64,000 nt of DNA, taken from positions 310,001-374,000 of the forward strand of contig NZ_AHOO02000013.1 in assembly GCF_000244755.1 (NCBI RefSeq), read 5' to 3'. Made by a program: the position numbers and the translations under genes. The stretch comes from Leptospira licerasiae serovar Varillal str. VAR 010. GTDB lineage: Bacteria > Spirochaetota > Leptospiria > Leptospirales > Leptospiraceae. Below, in pieces: positions 46,943-58,883 of this stretch; within the stretch, counting starts at the first letter, position 1, and every line of letters begins with the position of its first letter. Below the pieces are notes generated by a model that saw nothing but the letters and a program-made list of their open reading frames with translations, did not search any database and was not told the origin of the DNA.

Positions 46943-47215
46943 TCAATCGGGAGTGACTTTGATTTTAGTTTTGAATTCCCATTTGCGGAATGGAGCCAGT
47001 GCTTGGAGCCTTTCTTCGCTCACGAAAAAAAGACCCTCTCCAAATTTGACCAATCCACCCTTGTAATGGGCGTATTTGGTTTTGTGATCGATTAGACCTA
47101 TTTCCTTTACCTTATTCCAGTCATCGCAGGTTTTCAGGGTGGGAACTCTCCGAAGATACAATTCCTTGATTGAACCGTCCCGTACAGAGTCCCTTAAGAT
47201 CTTTTCCCATTCCAT
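46943..47215 (-). CDS. Small protein of unknown function
   Basis: I choose ATG 47215 (90 residues); a longer frame from TTG 47251 adds 12 residues with a poor ribosome site. The protein has no signal peptide. It is basic and mixed alpha/beta (V-R-D-G-S-I-K-E-L-Y-L-R-R-V-P-T-L, then Y-K-G-G-L-V-K-F-G-E-G-L-F-F-V-S-E-E-R-L). I do not recognise a family. It stands alone next to the inverted-repeat element. Confidence 0.55.
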   Translation of the reverse strand: MEWEKILRDSVRDGSIKELYLRRVPTLKTCDDWNKVKEIGLIDHKTKYAHYKGGLVKFGEGLFFVSEERLQALAPFRKWEFKTKIKVTPD

Positions 47216-47300
47216 ATAAGCGCAAATTAGAATAAATTCTCTAAAATGCAACTAAGTTTCGGAATCTTCTTTTTCTCCCGAAAATCCGGCGGATACTTTT

Positions 47301-49847
47301 TTAAAATTGAAAGTACTCAGCTTGGTTTTTCAGATCCTCGGACAAATGGGCAAGTCCCACTGAACCGGAACTCAATTCTTCCGTGGAAGAAGCGTTAGAT
47401 TGGGTCAGGTCGTTGATACTAGAAATGGTTTTCGAAATTTCTTCGATCGCCAGTTTTTGCTCCTGGATAGCAGTTTGGATCCCTTCCGATCTTTCCTTCA
47501 CTTCCTGGCCCTTTTTGTTCACGATCTTATTTCGGACCAGCTGCTCTCCCATCACGGAGGATACCTCATTCATCCGGATATAGATTGTTTCTATTCTTTG
47601 GATAATCCCACCGATCACACTCACCGTGTCTCGGATATTGCTGACTCCGATCCCGATTTCGGTCTCATTTGCTTGGATGATATTTTCTATTTCCTTCATG
47701 CTGTCGGAGGTTTTGTCCGCGAGTTTGGAAATTTCATCTGCAACTACTGCGAATCCTTTTCCAGCGGCTCCGGCTCTGGCTGCTTCGATAGCTGCGTTCA
47801 ACGCAAGAAGATGGATCTGTTCGGAAATAGTTGTTATGATCTCTATCACACCGGTGATCTGATCGGAACTCTGAGAAATTTTTCGGATACTCTGGTCCGT
47901 CAGTTCCAAAGATTTTCCTCCTCTTCTTGCTTCGTCGGTGATCTCTTTTACATGAGAAAGAGTGTTTTCTAGATTTTCGGAAGTGGCTTGGATAGAAGAT
48001 GAAAATTCTAACATCTCCGTGTCCAAAGAGTTCAGAAGAGTGACTTGTTCTTTTGTTCTATAGGAAATAGCATCCATTCCGGCGGATATCTCCTCGATAG
48101 AAGCTGAAATTTCCTCGGAAGCGGCCGCTTGGCTTTGCGCATTATCTGAGATCGTTTTTAAAGTATTCGACATTTCATCGGAAGAATTCGCCAGACTATG
48201 GGAGGCATCAAAAATTTTATAAAGAACCGCTTTTACCTTACGATTGAATTCGTTGATACTGATGGCCATTTCTCCGATCTCATCTCTGGAAAGAACCGTG
48301 AGTTTTTGGGTCAGATCTCCTTCCGACATTTTTTCGATCAGGTTTTGGCTATCTCTTAAAGGTTTCAGACTTTTGGAAAGGATGAAATAAATGATAAATC
48401 CTATTACAAACAATCCGCTAAATGAAATAGCTAACATATAGAAGATAGTGGAGATCGCTTCTTTGGAAACTTCTTCATTTACGATGGTCACAAAGGACCT
48501 AAATCCATATTTTTTATTCGTATGTACTACCATGGATTTATAGGCGCCGTCCATCACGTACTTGATCGGGACTCCGTCTTGTGCGTTTACGAATGATTTT
48601 GCAAAAGGAAGATCCTCCATTTTTTTCAATCTCATATTTTCGCTGACGTGATTTAAGAAGGTCATCTTAGGGGTTAGAAGTCCCGGATAGCCTGTCTTTC
48701 CTATCTTGATCGATTGAACTATATTATTCGTCAGATCACCTATCCGAACGGAAAAAACTAAAAACGCCTTTGAGCCGTCATTCAATTCAAATTCTCTAAT
48801 ATACAGAATGACCGGGGAACCGTTTTGGGTGGAATTGGAAGGTTCGCTAAAAAAGAATGCTTTCTCTTTATTTGTATTTCGTATTTCTTCCGCTCCGGGA
48901 AGTTGGAAGGCTGAAGTCAAAGGAACAATTGTGCTGCTCGCCAATGTACCGGTGCCCACGGAATGAGAAAACCAATCTCCTGCTTCTTTCCAAACCGCTA
49001 TCCCTTCGAATCTTTGGCTAGATCCTAAAAAATTACTTAGGAAATTCTCCGCCTCTTTCCATTTTTTCTGAGAGACTAGATATCCTAGGGTTTTGTTCCG
49101 GATAATGAGCTCAGCTTCGTCTTCCGTGTCCTCATAGATTCCTTGTGTGAGTAGGTCCAAAGTATGGGCCACGTTCAACATTTGATTTGTATAAGCGTTC
49201 TTTAGAGATTCGTAATTTAGCTTGTAGACTACTAGGGAAACGCCGATCGCCAAAACTAGGACGATAGCAAAGAAGATCAATGATAGGGTCCTAGTCAGAT
49301 TCAGTTTAACCAAAGACTCTAAGGAAATAGAACCGAATAGATCAGTACTGGTCAAATTGTCCTTTAACCAATCGGTGACTAGATAAAAATATACGGCGCT
49401 CCAAAGTCCCCCGAATACGATCAATCCTAACAAGATAGAATAATCGGTTTTGCTGATCGGCAGGAAAATCCCGAGAGCCACCACAAAGATCCCGCCTCCT
49501 ATCCAGATCCTGACCAAGATGTCCAATGCATGAAGAATCGGAAGACGGAATACTGCCTTTTGAGCTCCGATGACCGTTTCTTTAGTCACTGCACCTTCTG
49601 CAAATTGTTTGGAATATTTTCGTAACGGTTTTAATTTATAGTAGGAGGAAAGAGAACTGGTGATAAGTCCTAATACAAAGATTATCCCCATGACGACCCA
49701 AAGAGAATCGGCGCCGCTAAGATCTAAGTCCATAAAATGGATCAAAAACACGATCGCAAATGGCGTTCCGATCAGATAACCTAGACCTTCCGTTAAGAAC
49801 AGAAACCTTGCGGAGAATACGGAAATTTCTTTGTTTATGTTTTTCAT
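47301..49847 (-). CDS. Methyl-accepting chemotaxis protein with polytopic N-terminus
   Basis: The 848-residue receptor has an unusual start: five membrane helices (about 14-37, 48-69, 105-128, 133-156 and 187-208) before a periplasmic Cache-like sensor (about 210-455). A further helix (462-484) is followed by HAMP ([12 protein letters not shown]) and the MCP signalling hairpin with the tip [20 protein letters not shown]. Signals would reach CheA/CheW and the flagellar motor. The multi-helix domain may sense the membrane itself, or anchor the receptor; the ligand is unknown. Confidence 0.93.
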   Translation of the reverse strand: MKNINKEISVFSARFLFLTEGLGYLIGTPFAIVFLIHFMDLDLSGADSLWVVMGIIFVLGLITSSLSSYYKLKPLRKYSKQFAEGAVTKETVIGAQKAVFRLPILHALDILVRIWIGGGIFVVALGIFLPISKTDYSILLGLIVFGGLWSAVYFYLVTDWLKDNLTSTDLFGSISLESLVKLNLTRTLSLIFFAIVLVLAIGVSLVVYKLNYESLKNAYTNQMLNVAHTLDLLTQGIYEDTEDEAELIIRNKTLGYLVSQKKWKEAENFLSNFLGSSQRFEGIAVWKEAGDWFSHSVGTGTLASSTIVPLTSAFQLPGAEEIRNTNKEKAFFFSEPSNSTQNGSPVILYIREFELNDGSKAFLVFSVRIGDLTNNIVQSIKIGKTGYPGLLTPKMTFLNHVSENMRLKKMEDLPFAKSFVNAQDGVPIKYVMDGAYKSMVVHTNKKYGFRSFVTIVNEEVSKEAISTIFYMLAISFSGLFVIGFIIYFILSKSLKPLRDSQNLIEKMSEGDLTQKLTVLSRDEIGEMAISINEFNRKVKAVLYKIFDASHSLANSSDEMSNTLKTISDNAQSQAAASEEISASIEEISAGMDAISYRTKEQVTLLNSLDTEMLEFSSSIQATSENLENTLSHVKEITDEARRGGKSLELTDQSIRKISQSSDQITGVIEIITTISEQIHLLALNAAIEAARAGAAGKGFAVVADEISKLADKTSDSMKEIENIIQANETEIGIGVSNIRDTVSVIGGIIQRIETIYIRMNEVSSVMGEQLVRNKIVNKKGQEVKERSEGIQTAIQEQKLAIEEISKTISSINDLTQSNASSTEELSSGSVGLAHLSEDLKNQAEYFQF

Positions 49848-49906
49848 GCGTGATCCTGGTTGATTTTTTTTTCGACCTAGTATGAGCTAAAAAAGTTTCT
49901 TTTAAA

Positions 49907-50896
49907 ATGCCCTATGGGCGAAACCCAAAATTTAGGAATACAAAATTGATATTTGATTCTTCTGATAAGCGGATCGCTGTAATAGGCGATATACATGGAT
50001 TCTGGACCTGGGTCGATACCGAATACTTCTCTAAAAGTAATTATGATTCTGTGATATTCACCGGAGATCTTGGAAACGCTCGACCCGGCAATACGAACAA
50101 AATCGCACAATTGATCTCCAAAGTTCGGAAACCAAAGTATATCATTTTAGGAAATCATGATACTACTTCTATCCCCCAATTGTTGATGGAGATCACGAAT
50201 GCTTCGCCTAATATGGGTTACTTAAGTCATACTTTTCATTTGCTTCGATATAGAAAGTTACTCAAAGATCTGGGCGATTCCCATATTTGCCAGTACAATC
50301 TTTCCGAGATCGGATCAGGGCTTTCACTTTTGGGCGCCAGACCTCTTTCTATGGGAGCTAGGTTTAATTTTCAGGTATTTATTAAGTCGGTATTCGGGAT
50401 CTCTTCTTACGAAGAATCCGAGAGAAAACTGAATCAATTGATCCAGGAAGTTGACCTCCAAAAGCAGGATCTGATCGTTCTTGCTCATAATGGACCTTCC
50501 GGCCTAGGAGGCAGAGCTCACGATATTTGGGGCTGCGATTTTAAGAGCGAAGAGGGCGACTTCGGCGATAAAGACCTGGGCGATTTTATTCGAACTGTTT
50601 CCAAACAAGGCAAACAACCAAAAGTAGTGATCGCAGGCCACATGCACCATTCTTCCCGAAAATTAAGAGTAAAGACTAGAATTTGGAAAAAGAAAGAAGA
50701 AGGTATACTGTATGTAAATGCCGCCAGAGTTCCTCGCATCTTTTCAGACAAAGAAGGAAATATTTGGCACCATCATGTGGAACTCACAAGAAAGAACGGA
50801 ACTTGGGATGCGGAAGCGAAATATTTGAAGAATGGAACGGAGGAAATTTTCCCCCTCCCTGAATTTATAGAGAGGGAGAAAAATCGAGTAGAGTAA
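49907..50896 (+). CDS. Calcineurin-like metallophosphoesterase
   Basis: The 329-residue protein shows all the metal-binding motifs of the fold: G-D-I-H-G (about residue 28), G-D-L-G-N-A, G-N-H-D-T, H-N-G-P-S-G and G-H-M-H-H-S. The two-metal centre hydrolyses phosphomono- or diesters. No signal peptide is present, so it acts in the cytoplasm. It is divergent from the MCP gene, with 59 bases between them. The substrate cannot be deduced. Confidence 0.9.
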   Translation: MPYGRNPKFRNTKLIFDSSDKRIAVIGDIHGFWTWVDTEYFSKSNYDSVIFTGDLGNARPGNTNKIAQLISKVRKPKYIILGNHDTTSIPQLLMEITNASPNMGYLSHTFHLLRYRKLLKDLGDSHICQYNLSEIGSGLSLLGARPLSMGARFNFQVFIKSVFGISSYEESERKLNQLIQEVDLQKQDLIVLAHNGPSGLGGRAHDIWGCDFKSEEGDFGDKDLGDFIRTVSKQGKQPKVVIAGHMHHSSRKLRVKTRIWKKKEEGILYVNAARVPRIFSDKEGNIWHHHVELTRKNGTWDAEAKYLKNGTEEIFPLPEFIEREKNRVE

Positions 50897-50903
50897 ACCC
50901 GAA

Positions 50904-52022
50904 TTATTCGGAAAAAGAATCTAGCTTTTGTTTTACTTCCTCGTTCAAAGGCTGCTTTTTGTGGAAGTCGTTTAACAACTTGAGAGCCTCGTCCCTTTTC
51001 CCCAGATCCGAATAGAGTTCGGAAAGTTCTACCACAGGACGAGGATCCATCGGGAACTTTTTATGAAGATCCACATAAATTTCCTCTGCCTTGTCCCTTG
51101 CGCCTTTCATCTTTAAGGATGAAGCTTTTCCAAGAAGTGCGAAGTAGTCCTCACCCTCGGAAAGAATTCTATTAAAACATTCTAATGCTTTATCGAATTC
51201 TCCCATACCTCTCAAGCTGTCTGCATATCTGTTAATAATCAGCTTATTATCCGGATCGAATTCCAAAATCCTTTCCCAGAATTCGTTAGCTTTGCGGAAA
51301 TCCTTTTTACCACGATAAGATTCCGCCAAACCGTACAGTGCGAAGAAGTTTCTAGGATCTAGATCAGCTGCTCTGCGATAATAACGGATCGCTTCATCGA
51401 AATCTTTGATCTTACGATAGCTGTTCCCGATCTCGGTTAGGATCTTGATATTATCCGGTTGGATAACCAACAATTTTTCCCACCAGCTGATTGCATCTTT
51501 GTATCTTTGGCAGGCAAAGAATAAATGTCCCAAACCTACGATCACATACTGATCCTTAGGATTGATCTGCAAAGCCTGCATATAATAAACTTCTGATTCT
51601 TTGAAGTTTTTGAGTTTTCTGTGAGCGTCCGCAACTCTACTTAAAATAGATGCGTCTGTGATAGTAATATGTCTGTATTCTTCCGCTACTTCGATGACCC
51701 GATTGAGTAGATTCATCTCTCTATAGCAGTTCATAAGTCCCATTAGGGAAAACTTATTGGATGAATCTTCTTTGATACATCTGTTATAAAAATCCAGAGC
51801 TTGCCTGAATTCCTTTCGTTTAAAATGAAGATCTCCCATTCCGACTAAACCGTAGGTGTTACTAGGTTCTTTAGCCAGAAGTTCCTTTAATTTAGATTCG
51901 GCCTTGTCCCATTGTCTGCTATCCAGAAAACGGTAGGCCTCTTTTGCTAAACTTTTGATCTGAGCAAAATGTGAATCTTCTTCTTCCTTTCCTGCTTGGG
52001 GTTTTTCAATAGGCTCGTTCAT
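50904..52022 (-). CDS. Tetratricopeptide-repeat protein
   Basis: This 372-residue protein is almost entirely TPR repeats, about nine of 34 residues each, with repeated W/Y-x-x-A-x-x-x-Y/L and L-x-x-x-P patterns (for example [15 protein letters not shown] and [15 protein letters not shown]). There is no signal peptide or membrane segment. TPR proteins serve as scaffolds for protein complexes. It is divergent from ilvB, and ends eight bases from the convergent phosphoesterase gene. Confidence 0.85.
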   Translation of the reverse strand: MNEPIEKPQAGKEEEDSHFAQIKSLAKEAYRFLDSRQWDKAESKLKELLAKEPSNTYGLVGMGDLHFKRKEFRQALDFYNRCIKEDSSNKFSLMGLMNCYREMNLLNRVIEVAEEYRHITITDASILSRVADAHRKLKNFKESEVYYMQALQINPKDQYVIVGLGHLFFACQRYKDAISWWEKLLVIQPDNIKILTEIGNSYRKIKDFDEAIRYYRRAADLDPRNFFALYGLAESYRGKKDFRKANEFWERILEFDPDNKLIINRYADSLRGMGEFDKALECFNRILSEGEDYFALLGKASSLKMKGARDKAEEIYVDLHKKFPMDPRPVVELSELYSDLGKRDEALKLLNDFHKKQPLNEEVKQKLDSFSE

Positions 52023-52224
52023 AGGACCGAAGTTCCTTTTTAAATTTAGAAAGAAGATCCGCGAGATTCTTCATTCAATTTTTTATTTAATATTACTTTG
52101 ACGGATGAGTAAAGGTTTTCCTTGGTACTAAATCCGTAAAGAAAATTTGAAATTGGAAAAAAAGAGAGAAATCTAGGTTTGCAGTGCATAAAATAATACG
52201 AAAGCTATAGTCCATTCTTCCTTC

Positions 52225-52252
52225 TTGACAGGGCCTTTACTTTGCATGGAAT
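52225..52252 (+). promoter_or_regulatory. Possible ilvB promoter
   Basis: A perfect -35 TTGACA (52225-52230) is followed after 16 bases by TGGAAT (52247-52252), a 4/6 match to the -10 consensus. The start site would fall about 10 bases before ATG 52272. No leader peptide rich in branched-chain codons is visible. Confidence 0.4.
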
Positions 52253-52271
52253 GGATTCTAACGAGGGAAAG

Positions 52272-53981
52272 ATGCCGAAAACCGAAGCAAAAATCTCCGG
52301 TGCCCGTTTGATGGTCGAACTCCTAGAAGAATACGGAGTGGATATCGTCTTCGGATATCCCGGCGGAGCCATTCTGCCGTTTTACGACGAATTATATAAA
52401 AGTACTAAAATCAAACATATCTTAGTCCGCCACGAACAAGGCGCAATCCATATGGCAGAAGGGTATGCGCGTTCCACCGGTAAGCTGGGGGTATGTATTG
52501 CGACCTCTGGGCCAGGCGCTACAAACTTAGTCACCGGGCTGACGGATGCAAAACTAGACTCGGTTCCGATCTTAGCGATTACCGGACAGGTTGCTACCAA
52601 CGCGATCGGAACAGATGCATTCCAAGAAGCGGATATTTATGGGATCACAATTCCTATTACAAAGTATAACGCGCTCATCAAATCCGCAGATGATATCGCT
52701 CGTCATTTCCAAGAGGCGACTTTAGTCGCCTTAGGTGGAAGGCCGGGGCCTGTTCTTTTGGATTTTCCTAAGGATGTCCAAACTGAGCTTACCTCAGTTC
52801 GTAAAGTAGATAAACTTAAAATAGATCCTAGACATTACCAAAAGCCTCCGATCGGAGGAGACTTGGATTCTTTTGCGGCGGCATTGAATAAGGCAAAACG
52901 TCCTCTTCTCTATGTGGGAGGAGGAGCGATCAATGCGAACGCTTCCAAGGAGATCAAGGAATTAGCGGAAAAGGGAAATATACCCGTTACTACTACTCTT
53001 ATGGGGATTGGGGCGTTTCCCGGTACTCACCAACTTTCCGTAGGGATGTTAGGGATGCACGGAACAGCTTATGCGAACAAGGCTGTATTAGAATGTGATT
53101 ATATTCTAAACTTAGGCGCTAGGTTTGATGACCGGGTCGCTAAACCGGGAGAATTTGCGGAGAATGCCGTACGTGCTCATATAGATATAGACACTGCGGA
53201 ATTTAACAAAAGAGTCTCCGTAGATTATCTTCTACACGGGGACTTAAAAGAAGTCCTAAAGGCGTTGATTCCGAAAGTGAATAAGGTGGATCGCCCGGAA
53301 TGGGTCGGATTTTTAGACACACTAAAAAAGAACCATCCATTAGAATTTGATGATTCTACCGAGACCATCAAACCTCAGGGATTTTTGCAGAAATTGTACG
53401 AAAAAAGTAAGGGAAAGGCGATTGTTTCCACCGACGTGGGGCAACACCAGATGTGGGCGGCTCAGTACTATCTTTTTGAAGAAGCGAATCGTTGGCTGAC
53501 TTCAGGAGGATTAGGAACCATGGGTTACGGTCTTCCCGCAGCTATCGGAGCTAAATTCGGAAATCCTAATAAAACTGTGATCTGTGTTTCGGGCGACGGT
53601 TCTATCCAAATGAATATCCAAGAATTGGCAACCATAGCAATGTATAAGAAAGGTGTAAAGATTCTGATCTTTAATAACAACTTCTTAGGTATGGTCCGCC
53701 AATGGCAGGAATTATTCTACGAGGAAAGATTCTCTGAGTCCGAATGGAATTATAACCCAGATTTCGTAAAATTGGGAGAAGCTTATTCCATAAAAGGATT
53801 AAGAATTTCTAATAAATCCGAAATCGACAAAGCATTGGAATTTTTCTTAGAAGACGATGACGCAAGGATCCTGGAAGTAATGATCCCAGCGGAAGAAAAA
53901 GTATTCCCTATGATCCCAGCTGGTAAATCCCAGAAAGACATGATCGAATTTTCCGACACAGTTCGGGCCGGTAAAAAATGA
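52272..53981 (+). CDS. ilvB: Acetolactate synthase large subunit
   Basis: I choose ATG 52272 with GAGGGA about four bases upstream (569 residues). This TPP-dependent enzyme forms acetolactate and acetohydroxybutyrate, the shared step of valine, leucine and isoleucine synthesis. Key features are [15 protein letters not shown] with the catalytic glutamate, the central FAD region (about 190-330), and the TPP motif [12 protein letters not shown] ... N-N. The stop overlaps ilvN by ATGA. Feedback by valine would depend on ilvN. Confidence 0.95.
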   Translation: MPKTEAKISGARLMVELLEEYGVDIVFGYPGGAILPFYDELYKSTKIKHILVRHEQGAIHMAEGYARSTGKLGVCIATSGPGATNLVTGLTDAKLDSVPILAITGQVATNAIGTDAFQEADIYGITIPITKYNALIKSADDIARHFQEATLVALGGRPGPVLLDFPKDVQTELTSVRKVDKLKIDPRHYQKPPIGGDLDSFAAALNKAKRPLLYVGGGAINANASKEIKELAEKGNIPVTTTLMGIGAFPGTHQLSVGMLGMHGTAYANKAVLECDYILNLGARFDDRVAKPGEFAENAVRAHIDIDTAEFNKRVSVDYLLHGDLKEVLKALIPKVNKVDRPEWVGFLDTLKKNHPLEFDDSTETIKPQGFLQKLYEKSKGKAIVSTDVGQHQMWAAQYYLFEEANRWLTSGGLGTMGYGLPAAIGAKFGNPNKTVICVSGDGSIQMNIQELATIAMYKKGVKILIFNNNFLGMVRQWQELFYEERFSESEWNYNPDFVKLGEAYSIKGLRISNKSEIDKALEFFLEDDDARILEVMIPAEEKVFPMIPAGKSQKDMIEFSDTVRAGKK

Positions 53982-54457
53982 AACATATACTGAAAATTTT
54001 GGTAAACAATCATCCGGGTGTAATGAGCCATGTCTCCGGTTTATTTACCAGGAGAAGTTATAATATAGATTCCATCGCAGTAGGTGTTACCCAGGATCCG
54101 GAAATTTCGAATATGGTGATCGTAGTTAAGGGAGACGATTCAGTAGTAGAGCAGGTAAAACGGCAACTTCTGAAACTTCCGGATGTGATCGAGGTGGAAG
54201 ATCTTGCTTATCATGATTGTATTAGCAGAGAGCTTGTGCTTGTCGTTGTAAAAACAGAGGATTCCAATCGGACTGAGATCATTTCAATTTGTGAAGTTTT
54301 CCAAGCAAAGATTGCAGACCTTACAAAGACTACGATGACCATTGAATTTTCCGGAAATACCAGACAGGTGGAGCATTTCCTGGAAATGATGCAAAAGTAT
54401 GGGATCCAAGAAATCGCTCGTACTGGTCAGATTGCTTTAAAATACAGATCTACCTAG
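53978..54457 (+). CDS. ilvN: Acetolactate synthase small (regulatory) subunit
   Basis: The 159-residue protein has an N-terminal ACT domain ([23 protein letters not shown]) and a C-terminal domain with [12 protein letters not shown] and [11 protein letters not shown]. It raises activity of the large subunit and confers valine sensitivity in this family. It is coupled to ilvB by ATGA. A 224-base AT-rich gap without a gene follows. ilvH is an equally valid name. Confidence 0.94.
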   Translation: MKHILKILVNNHPGVMSHVSGLFTRRSYNIDSIAVGVTQDPEISNMVIVVKGDDSVVEQVKRQLLKLPDVIEVEDLAYHDCISRELVLVVVKTEDSNRTEIISICEVFQAKIADLTKTTMTIEFSGNTRQVEHFLEMMQKYGIQEIARTGQIALKYRST

Positions 54458-54681
54458 TTCTGAGTAAATACTTCGAACGGTCCAGGTTATCTATTGTTAC
54501 AAAATTATTACAATTAGATTACAGGAAAAGGCTGCTTCGGAAATTAATTTCCTGAAAGAATGCTTTTCATCGTTGGAATAAAAACGATCTATGTTGCGGA
54601 TCGGTTTTCTTTTTTACAATTTCGTATCGGAAAGAATTTTTTTGTTCCATATTTGCGGTTTCCCTATTCTAATTCCCTCCC

Positions 54682-56757
54682 ATGAGTATTAGGGCCCGAA
54701 TTTCATTATATCTATCCTTAGTTCTGTTTTTAGGTTTTGCAGTGCTGACTGCGATCAATTCGGTGATCTCTTATCGTAGTTTGCATACTGAGATAGAGTC
54801 CGGTTCCGCATTAAGTGCGGAAAGGTATACTTTTGAAGTGAAAGATTATCTGGATTCCGCTATGGGAATGACCAGAGGTTTCAGAATGCTTCTCATCTTC
54901 TCCAACCCTAAAAGAGAAGAAGTGGTAGATACAATGTTGGAGATCCTGCACCGGAATCCCAAGTGGTTCGGAATGTGGGCGGTGTATGAGCCTAACGCGT
55001 TCGATGGGTTGGATGCTCAGTTCAAAAATAAGAAGGGACATGATTCGACCGGAAGATTTATAACTTATGTTCATTCAGTGAAATCGGTTACTGATGCAGT
55101 AATCGAGCCTTCCACCAATTACGATGCTACCGATGGGAGTGGGGATTTTTATCAGATCCCTAAAAAGACAATGGAGCCATTCGTAACGGACCCTTACATT
55201 TATAGCGCGGGCGGAAAACAAATACAAATGATCTCTCTTTGTGTTCCTGTAAGCAATGCAGGAAAGTTTTGGGGAGTACTTGGAATGGATATCACAACGG
55301 CTCAGCTACAAGAGACAATGGGAAATATAAAACCTTTTAGAGGTTTAGGATATCTTGCTCTTATTTCTCCTAAAGGGATTTATGCAGCGAACGGGGGAGA
55401 TCCTAGTCTAGTCGGTAAGGAAATTCCTAACGCCGAAGAGTTAAAACTAGTACAATCCAAATCGGAGGAGCATGAACGTTTTATTTATGAATCGGACGGT
55501 TATACTCATCATTTCTTTCCGTTTAAGATAGGTAAAGGACAGAAACAGTGGGTGATGCAAATCAGCATCCCGAATTCGATTTTTGCGAAAGAACTATTTA
55601 GTGTACTTCTACAAAATGCTCTCTCTTCTTTACTTATCGTGAGTTTGATCGTGGTGGTCCTTCATTTTATATTCCAAAAACTGATCTCCGCCGGATTATT
55701 AAAGGCGATCGGATTTTCGGAGGAGATCGCAAAAGGAAATCTGCTTGCTTCTTCCGATTATAATCGTAACGACGAGATAGGCGCATTATTGTCCGCAATG
55801 AATACGATGAGAGAACATCTATTCGGTGTTGTTAAAGAGATCGGCGTATCCACCAACAAGTTAGCCGGAACAGCGGAGAAGATGGCGGTGTCTTCTCGGA
55901 ACTTCTCGGATGTAGCCCAGACACAAGCTTCTGCTGCGGAAGAATGTTCCGCTGCGGTGGAAGAATTGGCTGCTTCCGCCCAAAATGTAGGTAAGTCGAT
56001 GCAAAGGGCAGTCACTAGTATGAGAGAGATTGACGGGAACGTAATCTTATTGAAGGAACAGATTGCAAGTATCAATTCCGAGATGCAAGGCCTGGTAAGT
56101 TTGGCTGCTTCTTCCAAAGAAGAAGCGGTTACCGGAGAATCCGCGATGAGTACTTCTAATCGTGCTATGGGTGCGATCGGGGAAAGCGCCTCTAGGATCA
56201 ACGAGATACTTTCTTTAATTACCGAGATTTCCGAAAAAACGAACCTTCTCGCATTAAACGCCGCGATAGAAGCCGCTAGAGCGGGAGAAGCCGGAAAAGG
56301 TTTTGCGGTTGTAGCGGAAGAAATAGGAAAACTTGCTTCTCAAACTTCCAGTTCCGTACAAGAGATCGGAGGCCTAGTAAATTCTACTAATACAGCGGTC
56401 TTAGACGGTAATAATAAAATGGGAGAAGCTTCTCAGATCCTACAAAGGATCAAGGAGAGAGTGGACGAATTCGATAAATCCGCGAAGGCGGTCTTAAGTT
56501 CCGTTAAAACCCAAGAATCCAATACCAAAGAGATCGCAGAAAGTGCAAATTCTTTGATGACCTTCAGCTTGCAGATTGAAGAAGCAGTAACCGAGCAAAG
56601 AAGAGCAACGGAAGAAATCACTAAAACTATCGTAAATATCTCCGAAGGAACGCAAGAGATTGCGACCGGAGCCGACGATCTCACCACATTTTCCGGAGAT
56701 ATGCATGGTCAGTCTGAACAACTGTCCAATCTGATCGGAAAATTCAAAGTCGGTTAG
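54682..56757 (+). CDS. Methyl-accepting chemotaxis protein with Cache sensor (tandem copy 1)
   Basis: The 691-residue receptor has a membrane helix (about 9-29), a double Cache-type periplasmic sensor (about 40-295, including [11 protein letters not shown] and [12 protein letters not shown]), a second helix (about 310-332), then HAMP and the signalling hairpin [21 protein letters not shown]. Cache sensors bind small ligands such as amino acids or organic acids. The adjacent gene has the same length and strong similarity, so they arose by duplication. Confidence 0.94.
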   Translation: MSIRARISLYLSLVLFLGFAVLTAINSVISYRSLHTEIESGSALSAERYTFEVKDYLDSAMGMTRGFRMLLIFSNPKREEVVDTMLEILHRNPKWFGMWAVYEPNAFDGLDAQFKNKKGHDSTGRFITYVHSVKSVTDAVIEPSTNYDATDGSGDFYQIPKKTMEPFVTDPYIYSAGGKQIQMISLCVPVSNAGKFWGVLGMDITTAQLQETMGNIKPFRGLGYLALISPKGIYAANGGDPSLVGKEIPNAEELKLVQSKSEEHERFIYESDGYTHHFFPFKIGKGQKQWVMQISIPNSIFAKELFSVLLQNALSSLLIVSLIVVVLHFIFQKLISAGLLKAIGFSEEIAKGNLLASSDYNRNDEIGALLSAMNTMREHLFGVVKEIGVSTNKLAGTAEKMAVSSRNFSDVAQTQASAAEECSAAVEELAASAQNVGKSMQRAVTSMREIDGNVILLKEQIASINSEMQGLVSLAASSKEEAVTGESAMSTSNRAMGAIGESASRINEILSLITEISEKTNLLALNAAIEAARAGEAGKGFAVVAEEIGKLASQTSSSVQEIGGLVNSTNTAVLDGNNKMGEASQILQRIKERVDEFDKSAKAVLSSVKTQESNTKEIAESANSLMTFSLQIEEAVTEQRRATEEITKTIVNISEGTQEIATGADDLTTFSGDMHGQSEQLSNLIGKFKVG

Positions 56758-56806
56758 AAAGAAAAAGCGTTCCAAAATTTCTTTCGATTTTCATAATGGA
56801 GCCCTT

Positions 56807-58882
56807 ATGAGTATTCGGCTCCGAATTTCTTTATACATTTCCATTATTCTATTCACCGCATTCTCTCTGCTTGCGGCTTATAATTCTTATTCTTCTTACC
56901 AGAACTTGAGAGAGGAAGTGGAACAAAGTTCCGATGTCACTGCGGAAAGATGGACCTATGAAATTATGGAAGAGTTGAATACTCTTATGGGTTTGATCCG
57001 AGGCTTTCGTTTTCCTTTGATCTATGCTTCTCCTCAAAGGGAGCAAGTGATCCAAACCTTACAGGAAATTATGAAACGTAACCAAGACTATTTCGGAATG
57101 TGGCTTTGTTACGAACCGAACGCGTATGACGGAAAAGACGCTTTGTATCGGAACAGACCGGGGCACGATGGAACTGGTCGTTTTATTCCGTATTTAAACC
57201 GTGCTCGCGCCAAAGACGTAGTGGATCTGGAAGCATTAAGAGATTATAATAACACCGACGGCACCGGAGATTTTTATCAGATCACTAAAAAGACGGACAA
57301 GATGAGTGTAGTCGGTCCTTATCATTATACGGTTAGCGGTAAAAGTATATTAATGATCTCCCTGGTTGTGCCAATTAGCGTAGAAGGCAGTTTTTACGGC
57401 GCTGCAGGAATGGATATAGATCTGAAAAATCTGCAAGAGAGGATCGGGAATAAAAGACCTTTTCGTGGTAAAGGTCATATAGCTTTGATCTCTCCGGCCG
57501 GTTTGTATGCGATCAACGGAGAAAATCCTGAATTACTCGGCAAAAAGATCCCTGATGAGGCCGAATTAAAACAATATCTGGAAAATTCGAAAGAAGGAAA
57601 AAGATTCGTGTATGAATCCGGTGGAGAGACTTCTTATTATTTTCCGTTCCATATAGGCAAGGATCCCAAGTTTTGGACCCTGATGGTGAGTATTCCGAAT
57701 TCGGTATATTATGAAAGTATTGGGGAGATTATTTTAAATGCCGTACTTTCTTCTTTTCTAATCCTTGTCGTAGTCTTACTTTCTTTAAATTTAATATTCG
57801 ATCGATTAGTGAGTTCCGGTCTTTTGAAAGCGATCGGTTTCTCGGATGAGATCGCTAAAGGAAATCTAACCGTACAAAATGATTACCCTGTAAAAGACGA
57901 GATCGGCACATTATTTATTTCTATGGACCAAATGAGAGAAAATCTTCTGAATGTGGTCAAAGAGATGAGATCCTCTTCCGAAAAATTGAGTTCTAAATCG
58001 GAGGAGATGGCTATCTCTTCCAGAAATTTTGCAGATATAGCTCAAACCCAAGCCTCCGCGGCAGAAGAATCTTCCGCTGCGGTAGAAGAGCTTGCCGCCT
58101 CCGCTCAAAACGTCGGTAAATCCATGGAAAAAGCCGTGGAGAATACCAAAGAGATCGATGGAAACTCTATGCGTTTGAAGGAGCAGATCATAAGTATCAA
58201 CCAAGAAATGCAGGGCCTAGTGAATCTCGCGGTCGAATCCAAAAGACAGGCAGTGACGGGAGAGAATGCAATGTTCGCATCCACAAATGCGATGGGGGAG
58301 ATCGGAGAAAGCGCTTCTAGAATTACGGAGATCTTATCTATTATCACTGAGATCTCCGAAAAAACGAACCTTCTAGCATTGAACGCTGCGATCGAGGCTG
58401 CAAGAGCGGGAGAAGCAGGTAAAGGATTTGCAGTTGTAGCGGAAGAGATAGGCAAACTTGCTTCTCAAACTTCAAGTTCGGTGCAAGAGATCGGAGAACT
58501 TGTAGAATCCACAAACGACGCAGTGATGAACGGTAACTCGAAAGTAGAAGAGGCTTCTCTAATATTAAAAAAACTGAAACAAAGCGTGAACGAATTCGAA
58601 ATTTCCGCGAATAAGGTTTTGGCTTCCGTAAAGGATCAGGAATCGAATACGAGCCGTATCCAATCAAGTTCTAATACTTTGACTTCTTTTAGCATACAAA
58701 TCGAGGAAGCGGTCATCGAGCAGAAAAATGCTACGAATGAGATCACTAAAACGATCATCAGTATTTCGGAAGGGACTCAGGAAATTGCGGGCGGGGCAGA
58801 CGATCTTACCACATTCTCCGGTGAGACCCAGATGTTGGCAGAACAACTTTCCAAACTGATTGAAAAGTTTAAAGTGGATTGA
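56807..58882 (+). CDS. Methyl-accepting chemotaxis protein with Cache sensor (tandem copy 2)
   Basis: Another 691-residue receptor with the same order of parts: a helix (about 8-28), Cache sensor ([10 protein letters not shown], then [12 protein letters not shown]), a second helix (about 308-330), HAMP and signalling domain. The signalling half is nearly the same as copy 1, while the sensor halves differ more. This pattern is what selection for a different ligand would produce. It starts 49 bases after copy 1. The stop is one base from the convergent hemW gene. Confidence 0.94.
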   Translation: MSIRLRISLYISIILFTAFSLLAAYNSYSSYQNLREEVEQSSDVTAERWTYEIMEELNTLMGLIRGFRFPLIYASPQREQVIQTLQEIMKRNQDYFGMWLCYEPNAYDGKDALYRNRPGHDGTGRFIPYLNRARAKDVVDLEALRDYNNTDGTGDFYQITKKTDKMSVVGPYHYTVSGKSILMISLVVPISVEGSFYGAAGMDIDLKNLQERIGNKRPFRGKGHIALISPAGLYAINGENPELLGKKIPDEAELKQYLENSKEGKRFVYESGGETSYYFPFHIGKDPKFWTLMVSIPNSVYYESIGEIILNAVLSSFLILVVVLLSLNLIFDRLVSSGLLKAIGFSDEIAKGNLTVQNDYPVKDEIGTLFISMDQMRENLLNVVKEMRSSSEKLSSKSEEMAISSRNFADIAQTQASAAEESSAAVEELAASAQNVGKSMEKAVENTKEIDGNSMRLKEQIISINQEMQGLVNLAVESKRQAVTGENAMFASTNAMGEIGESASRITEILSIITEISEKTNLLALNAAIEAARAGEAGKGFAVVAEEIGKLASQTSSSVQEIGELVESTNDAVMNGNSKVEEASLILKKLKQSVNEFEISANKVLASVKDQESNTSRIQSSSNTLTSFSIQIEEAVIEQKNATNEITKTIISISEGTQEIAGGADDLTTFSGETQMLAEQLSKLIEKFKVD

Positions 58883-58883
58883 T

